Source: Telopea speciosissima (Eukaryota; Streptophyta; Magnoliopsida; Proteales; Proteaceae). Taken from it: a stretch of 64,000 nucleotides of DNA. The DNA lies in assembly GCF_018873765.1 (NCBI RefSeq), contig NC_057925.1, positions 59,966,970 through 60,030,969 of the forward strand, in the 5' to 3' direction. The notes beneath the pieces are model-generated. The model was not told the origin of the DNA. It did not search any database and was given only the letters and a program-made list of their open reading frames with translations. Shown piece after piece: positions 57,061 to 64,000 of the stretch (position 1 is its first letter; every line of letters begins with the position of its first letter). Position numbers and translations under genes: made by a program.

Positions 57061-58088
57061 TTGTAAATTCAAAATTTTAAATACTATTCTTTTTTAGGAG
57101 CAAAAGAAATGTAGATTCATTTGAGATGTACTAGTGCCATTATTTTAATTATTAGCTAAGTCATAATCATAAATATTTTGCCCTTCTTTATTCTTTCCCT
57201 GCTGCTAGAGACCTCATATCCATGTTTGTAAACATTCTACATTAAGTTCAAGATATACTGATCATTCACCAAATCAGAGAAATGTAAGACAATTGGTAAT
57301 AAAGCCACCATAGGATCGCAGAAGTTAGTTAAAGAAGTGGGTAAGCATGGACTTGGTTTAGAATTTTGTACCTACCTTGACTGTGCCATGGTAGTGTAAT
57401 GATTCCGGGATGAAACTAACTACATGAAAAGATGTTCATGTTGTCAAATGGCAATATGACATCAAAGTTTGAGCACAAACTGACATGCCATATGACAGAT
57501 AAAATTGTCCAAGGACACCAGTTTATTTATTCCTCTCCATGGCACCCATGAAGAAAACTCGTCTCATAATATGATGTAATAAAGCCCACAAGGGACTCCA
57601 CCACAACCATACTTTAGGATCTATGGACATAAATGCTGAGATTGACAAATCCGGTAAGTTCAATTTATGAGCTGCATCCAAGAGATTTTCTGGACCAAGG
57701 ATTAGCCCAATTAGATGACCCTAAACTCCTAACATACTGATCTATTTGGCAGATGATAATACACTATTGCAATCTCTTGTAAGAAAACCTTAATTGCTAC
57801 ACATACCAAGTATATTCAAAAATCCATCATGGGGAAAAATATCACAAATTTTTTTTTTATGACACTAAAGGAATTTTGCTGAACTTTTCCCCATAACATG
57901 TACATATAGATACATATGGAACATTACCTACTGTCACTATCTTGTGGTAAAATATGCTGGTAATTTCCATGGTGGGGTGAAGCCAAGATTTTCTTCTCCA
58001 CACTTGCTGAGGCACTGACTGAGATTGATCAATGCATACAATTTGGATTGAACCGTAATGAAACTGAAAAGTTATGGAACCAAAAACT
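57061..58088. other. Intergenic, no gene seen
   Basis: AT-rich; no feature supported. Confidence 0.4.
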
Positions 58089-59200
58089 GATGCAGAACTA
58101 ATCCCGATCCAAGAGAATTCCAGCAGGAGATTGGCTTACAAGAGGATCACAGAAAAAGCAGATAGAAAATTTTAATAGCTTAATTAGAACAAATCAGATG
58201 GGCTTGAAATTGCAATCACAGGGTTATTCTAACAAGTAAAGCAGATAAGAAAAGTTTGATTCAAATCCAACGTTTAGATTCCAAGATAAGGGATAATCCT
58301 ACTGGAACTAGGATACTTGAGTAGCAACCGAAAACAAAAGAATCGATTGGATTTCCAGGTATTCAAATAGAATTCAGAACTGAGTTTAATGAGATATTCT
58401 AGCAGGGAATATAGCAACAACTGAAACCAGAAATAACAGAGCAAATCAAATCTGAAATTGACAGAATCCTATTCTAGTTAGGAATTCAGAAATCGACTAG
58501 AAATATGGGTATTAGAACAGAAACTGAAACCTAAGTTTCAAGAAGATAAATTGATGAAAAAGTTTGACAGATTATAAACCAATATTCAGTTTAGTAGTAG
58601 ATGTTCTAGTAACTAACAACCTGAATCTAAAATTGATAGCTGGACAGTAAATCACAGGGAAAAAAAGTGAAGATATTCTAACCTGAATTCAATAGAAAAA
58701 TAGAAGAGGATAGACTATAGAACAGCAAACTAGATGAGGAATCCACCCACTCCAGGCTTGGAACCCACCAAAGCCTACACTTGGAATCTCCATCAAGTAC
58801 ACCTAGAATCCACAACAGTATAAGTTTCAGAAAAACTGAAGTTTATTAAATAATAAATTCGAGTTCGAGGCCATATGACACTATATAGAACTGCATCTAG
58901 TACTTTTACTTAAACTATGGCTCTACAACAGAACATAGACGTAGAATGTAACGCTAGACAGAGAATATAATATGGATTCAAAATCCTAATAATTCTGATG
59001 CAGATCGATTGAAGGATTTGCTGGTGATGGGCATAAGAGAAAGAAAGAACCCTGCCGGTAAAGATGCTGTAGGGATGAAAAAGAGAGAAAAGAGAGAGCA
59101 GATCAGAATACCCACCGGGGGGGGGGGGAGAGGAGAGAGAAAGAGGCAACAGCCTCACTATCAAAAATAAAACAGCAGTAGGGATTCCTTGACAGACTCA
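58089..59200. repeat. Dispersed LTR-like repeat, family A copy 3
   Basis: Starts TGATGCAGAACTAATCCCG and shares CAGGAGATTGGCTTACAAGA with the other family A copies. A possible far end is CTGCATCA at 60185-60192, but the 5-bp flanks do not match, so I leave it open. A G run lies at 59118-59128. Confidence 0.45.
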
Positions 59201-60987
59201 ACTACCTAAGAATAATAAGATAAAATAAACCCAAACCAACTAGTATACTCTCTCTTGCAGCCGCAGGCCAAAAGAAGAGTCTGTAATTGCCTGAATCTTT
59301 GTAATACGAATATAAGATAACACAATGAAATAATAAGGATAAACCCATAAACTAATCCTCATGATTGGAGAAGATAAGATTCCAGAAAATCTGGAAATCT
59401 TGGAGCTGCAAGGTGTTGAAGAAGCTTGCCAATGGGACGCCACGATTTGGATAAGCTTATATAAGTAAACTACTAAAAGAGCTACCCAGTGCACGAGGCT
59501 CCCGCTACTAAAAATTAACCTACTTCTAATTTAAGAAATTATCCTATAATTTGTGCCCATGGTAGTATAATGCTCCCAATTAACAAATACAAATCCAAGA
59601 TGTTGACATTGAAATCAAACCACATCAAACCGAGCAAGAAATGGCCCTCATTCTTTGGCAGAAAGACTGAAAATACAAAATCCCAATTTTATTTTCCCCC
59701 GTCTCCCGCAACAGTATTGGTGGCTGAACAGCAACTGCTACTGGCGGGAAGGAGTTCTTTCTCTCCGATTAGGAGAGGCTGATAAGAAATCGTATCAGAT
59801 GCTATTCCCCGCCCATCCATCGGAGAGAGGAACTGTCCTAGCTGAGCTTTCACTCCTCAATTCAAAAAAAAAACCCACAGCAGATCTTGCCCCTGCATTA
59901 AACTCTGGGAGTTGATTCAATAAAGAAAACATAATCAAAACAGGATTGGACTTATAGAATCCTAATCCTTCCTGAACTAGGACAAATAAACAGTCAAAAC
60001 AGGAAAAATTTTGAAAACACCACTCCAAATCATACTAGGAGTAAGATTCAGATTAGGAATACGATTATGAATAAGATGGGAATAAGATGAGATTCACAAA
60101 GAGAATAGGAATAGAATTTCTAGTAAGACTAGGATTCTGGCCTTGCCTTCTTCCTTCTATGGTACTGTAGCTTTTACCTTGCTGCTGCATCACCAACTCT
60201 TTTCATTATTTTTTGTGAGTAGTTATGGACTGCTCACAATATGCTTACTACTTTTATACTTGGAGTCTTAAACTTGAAGCATGAGATATCTACTGATCAA
60301 GAGAAGGGAGGTGGGTGGGGAAAGGAATTAAACCCAGAGATTATTCTACAAATAAGTTTAGCTATTGAAATCTTGATACTATAAAGATATAGCATAAAGA
60401 AGCCAAATACATAAACATCCAGAAAAGGTGGCAAAAGAATTGGTAAGCATACACAATTTATCAACATTCACCCAATTCCATCTTCCAAGGAAAATGAGGC
60501 CCAAATTTAGACATTGCTCTTTTGAGAATAAGAAATAATTTAAGGAATTTACAATTACTCCTTGATTGTCATCCATATTACAAGAAGTTAGGCCAACCAA
60601 AATACAAGAAAAATCATAATTCCTTCCATGTAATGCGTAACATGCACACTTACATGTGCATTACTTATAGCCTTGAGCTCCTCAAATCATAACACCAGAT
60701 ATTGACCACAAGTATGATGGTTTAGAAATTCAATGTCCCATCCACAATACGAGCTTCATTCTGTGATAGAAATTCAATGTTCCCTCCACAATGCAAGCTT
60801 CATTCTGTGATCAATAATAACAGAAAAACACATTCAAACCAAATTCAAATAACCAAATGCAAACTACTCCCCTCTCCCCCTTCCCCCCCCCCCCCCCAAT
60901 ATATTACTAAAAGTAAAAGAAATCAAATATCAGGTTGCAATGAACCAATACTCACACTCTTTGCTCCAAAGTGTTGGTTGTTAGACT
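59201..60987. other. Region downstream of the EIN3-like gene
   Basis: AT-rich with a C run at about 60885-60897. The right-hand part probably holds the 3' UTR of the EIN3-like gene. The only repeat I can name is the Au SINE fragment listed separately. Confidence 0.4.
59483..59509 (-). mobile_element. Au SINE end fragment
   Basis: TACCCAGTGCACGAGGCTCC, continuing CGCTACT, is the 3' end of the Au SINE in reverse orientation. The rest of the element is absent. Confidence 0.6.
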
Positions 60988-63475
60988 CTAGGCTCCAAAG
61001 TACTGGATGAAGTCCTCGTCAAGTGAAAAATCTAAATCAGCAGGATCTAATGAACTAGTACCATCAATTCCAAAAGGAAATGGACTGTTGAATCCTCCAT
61101 AATCTAGTGATAGGCCATCAAGTGGAGATCCGAAGTGACTTTCAACTGGTTTGTCTTGCTCACTGTGGAATGTGTCTTTTACAAAATGGTGAATGTCAAC
61201 TCCAGTAATTCCGTTTTCATTTCCTACAAGTAATGATGCAGGAACTCCAGTTTCCTCTGCCCTGATCTGGGACTCAGCCATTGCCATTTCTGGCAGCAGT
61301 TTGTCCTGAGGTAGCCTATATTCTGCTGGTGTATTATAGAGAAAGTAGTTGGCTCCAGGGTGTAACTCAGTATTTTGCATGACTGCATATGATATGGGCC
61401 TTACACCAGTATACAAGCTCTGAGGGGTAGCAGCATTCATAGGAGGGAGGGCTGAGAAGTTGTCAATCGAAAATTCAGCTGGTTGGGGTGGGATCTCTGG
61501 GTCTTTCTCCAAAGGCCCTGAAGATGCCATTTGGCCATTTTCCTGTTGAACAACATGCATCTGGTATCCATCCAACTGCAAGTCTGCATTGTTCATATCT
61601 GGAAGAGTATTTCTAAGTTTCCCATGTAGATGTTCATTTTGCGATGGGGTGGTTTGTTGATCCACAGGAGTTGAGCTCCCACGAGGTCTTTTTCTCCTTG
61701 ATTGTTCTACTTTCTTTTTATCTTGGACACGATGCTTTGGGTTATGAGATGGGTCTACACGAGGTTCCATATCCATTGGTTGATTTCTCTGCTCTACTTT
61801 AGATGAAGCTGAACCAACACCATCCTCAACACCATTGACATCATAGTCACTGTCACTACTACTAGCCACAGCCTCCTTCCTTTCACCACGACCATTATGA
61901 GGCGTCTCAGTTATGCCAGATGCCCCATTATCACTGCTAGGCTGCTGGATAACAGACTCCTCTTGGCTCAACACTCCCAACCAAATTAAGCTTTCCTTGG
62001 CAGTCATTTTATCCTGCAAACATTTTGACTGACGAACATGCCTCCTGATCTTTGCAATATTTGGGGACATGTGTTTGATCACAGCCGTCAGCACTCCAAC
62101 CTTCAAAACCTTCTTCAGATCATGGGGTTTTTTGTAAGGAGAAACCTGACCAATGGGTAGTCCCATTTTTATCCACCAATCCTCATTCCCCGAAGGCCAC
62201 CATGGCGGTGGTACACCCTTCTCTAATGGGTATTTTCGCTGTGGAGGATCACAGTGCTGCATCAATGACGATAGGAGAGAGCCCAACGTGGCATCTTGAA
62301 GGTCCTGCAGGCTGCTCTGAGAGTTACCCCGTCTCTTATTCTCTGCCTCCCCAGCAGCCAAACACTCTGCCTCGTATTTGGCTATGGCTGCTGGTCCGTT
62401 CTTATCAAATTTCACCTTCTCTTTCCACCAAGCTCTTATGTTATCAGAGGCACCACTCATGGGCTTCCCCTTCTCAGGAATGATACCGTACACGAACCCG
62501 CGGGCTTTGCACACTTCCATCAACTTCAACATGTACTTGAGGATTCCATCCTGTGCTCTCGCCATTTTCTTCCTCCGAGCTTGATCAGAAGTATGCTGGG
62601 GCTTGGGCTTCTCAGCAGCCTGTTGAGCTGCATGCTTATGCTTTTCCCTGATTCTCCTGAGCTTGATCCTGTCCTTCCACATTCGCCTCTCCAAGTCTTC
62701 TGCCTCAATCTCCTCATCGCTAACATCTTTATCTGCTAGATTCTCACACCTAATATCGTCGACTTCAATATCCGAACTGTCCCCCAAACGTTGGCAACCA
62801 TCAGAAGATGTTCCATTTGATTCAAAAACGAAGAATTAAAGGAATAATATCACAAAAAGAGAGAAAGAAGAACAAGAAAAAATTGTCAAAACTCCAGTAA
62901 TTTTCACAACCCCGTTTTCCTTTGTAGTTATGAACACAATCCATCTCCCCAAAGATCTTAACCAGCTCCTACGGTATAACCATTCCGGATAAAAAAACAA
63001 ACACAATTCTGGGGAAACAAGCATGAAACTCCAGGGACCAATACTGCATATATTGGAAGCCATATCTATTTCAGCAGTTGCTACAATTATTTCACGGACC
63101 AACACAATCCAGTTCTTACAATTTTACAGAGATATAAACGTGAAAAGATACAATGAAAGCCAATCCATATTGGTAGAATACCTATCTCGAATCCTGGAAA
63201 TTAAAGCAATTGCTTCACGGGGAAAACAATTCAACAGAACCAAGATAGGTCATTAAATTAAATGACTTTGTCATCCAATAACAAAGAAGATATTAAAAAG
63301 AGGGAAGGGGCCAATAGACTATAAAATTACAGAGACAACCAAAGTGAAAGATGCGAGTTTTCTTTTCTTTTCTTTTCTTTTTTTTGCGGGAAGGAGGAAA
63401 AGGATTCAAAATTTCATACCCAGTATCAACTCCAATATCGTCAAACTCCTGCTCCACCATCCCTTTCGATTGCAT
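60988..63475 (-). CDS. EIL3: EIN3-like transcription factor (EIL3/SLIM1 type), two coding exons
   Basis: A nuclear DNA-binding transcription factor of the EIN3/EIL family; the EIL3 branch controls sulfur-deficiency responses in Arabidopsis. Exons: 63420-63475 and 60988-62776, joined in phase 2 across a 643-bp intron. Exon 1 gives [19 protein letters not shown] and reads straight into [17 protein letters not shown], the normal family N-terminus; the ATG at 63460 is an alternative start. The product is 614 residues. Visible blocks: [20 protein letters not shown], the basic [74 protein letters not shown] and [13 protein letters not shown], with an acidic C-terminus ending YFGA. Oddity: the family sequence KKxWKVGVL reads KKVLKVGVL, so the conserved Trp is Leu at residue 243. 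Confidence 0.94.
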
Positions 63476-64000
63476 AGAGATTGCAGAACCAGCTAAACCT
63501 AATAATAGTGAGAAAAAAAACCCTATAAAAAGAGTCTTCCTCTTCCTTTCCGTTCTTCCTCGAAAAAGTAAGACAGTAGAGAGATGATAGAGAAACAGAA
63601 AAGGATTTTAAGATTTACCAGAATAAGAGAAAACCACAGAAGATCAAAGATCTAGTCAAGGATGAAAATGGAGAAAAATATTAGGATGGAAATAATATTG
63701 TGACCTGTTTACCCATCAAAAAGAATTATCGTAACCGAGAGAGAGAAATTAAAAATGATTAGTGTGGAGACAGAAACGTAAAAACCACCGAGATTACCTA
63801 ACAACCTCTTTTCTCTTTTCCTTTTTTTTTTTTTTTTTTAATGAATAATGGAATGCATGCATGCACCTGAAACATGAATTCCACCAAAGGACATAGAGTG
63901 ATGGCTTTGTTTTTAACAAGAGTCAAGAGACAAGGATTGGTCCCAACGAAAAAAAATATAGTAAAGGATTTGTACATTATGGAAAAAGGATGATTTGTAT
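63476..64000 (-). promoter_or_regulatory. EIN3-like gene leader and upstream region
   Basis: Sequence upstream of the ATG at 63475, the probable 5' UTR and promoter on the minus strand. It is pyrimidine-rich near the ATG. A T run lies at about 63820-63839 and ATGCATGCATGCA at about 63852. Leader introns are possible but not resolved. Confidence 0.35.

Noticed and set aside
62774-62816. ATG at 62816 ([10 protein letters not shown]) as start of the EIN3-like protein, with a one-base frameshift
   Set aside because: I first read this as a frameshifted start. The upstream exon 63420-63475 and the acceptor at 62777 give an in-frame, family-like N-terminus, so the ATG is intronic.

Overview
The window is nuclear DNA of a flowering plant, most likely a dicot. 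Five intron-containing or single-exon plant genes are separated and invaded by many layers of transposable elements. The DNA is AT-rich, introns reach 6.5 kb, and Copia, Gypsy, LINE, RTE, Au-SINE and MITE sequences are all present. I joined exons by eye from conserved protein blocks, reading frame and GT/AG junctions, so every gene model is a prediction.

All five genes lie on the minus strand. From left to right they are: (1) the first five exons of a Delta(14)-sterol reductase gene (FACKEL type; starts at 13074 and runs off the left edge); (2) a complete seven-exon deoxyhypusine synthase gene (37897 to 24899, 370 codons); (3) a tubulin-folding cofactor C gene (47349 to 46267, single exon); (4) a small three-exon CLE signalling-peptide gene (50258 to 49769, 100 codons, motif RQVPTGPDPLHHN); (5) an EIN3-like transcription factor gene of the EIL3 type (63475 to 60988, two coding exons). 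They belong to unrelated pathways (sterol synthesis, eIF5A hypusination, tubulin folding, peptide signalling, ethylene/sulfur-type transcriptional control). I see no operon-like or cluster logic.

Region by region: 1-13.1 kb is the sterol reductase gene. Its introns hold a Copia remnant split by a 5'-truncated LINE, an RTE-type LINE split by an Au SINE, a 108-bp RTE tail with a perfect 15-bp target duplication, a solo LTR with a 5-bp duplication, and inverted-repeat elements. 13.1-15.8 kb holds three small MITE-like elements and old repeats. 15.78-24.60 kb is one large minus-strand Gypsy-type element with 3.2-kb LTRs and a short, decayed interior, ending 299 bp past the deoxyhypusine synthase stop codon. 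24.9-37.9 kb is the deoxyhypusine synthase gene with repeat-filled introns. 38-46 kb holds foldback elements and TE debris. 46-50.3 kb carries the cofactor C and CLE genes with a LINE RNase H remnant between them. 50.3-60.9 kb is gene-poor with old repeats and a 201-bp tandem duplication. 60.9-63.5 kb is the EIN3-like gene.

I found no tRNA or rRNA gene, no CRISPR array and no clear new multi-gene system. The items most worth a second look are the CLE gene, the motif-clustered differences between the two long LTRs, and a Trp-to-Leu change in the conserved block of the EIN3-like protein.
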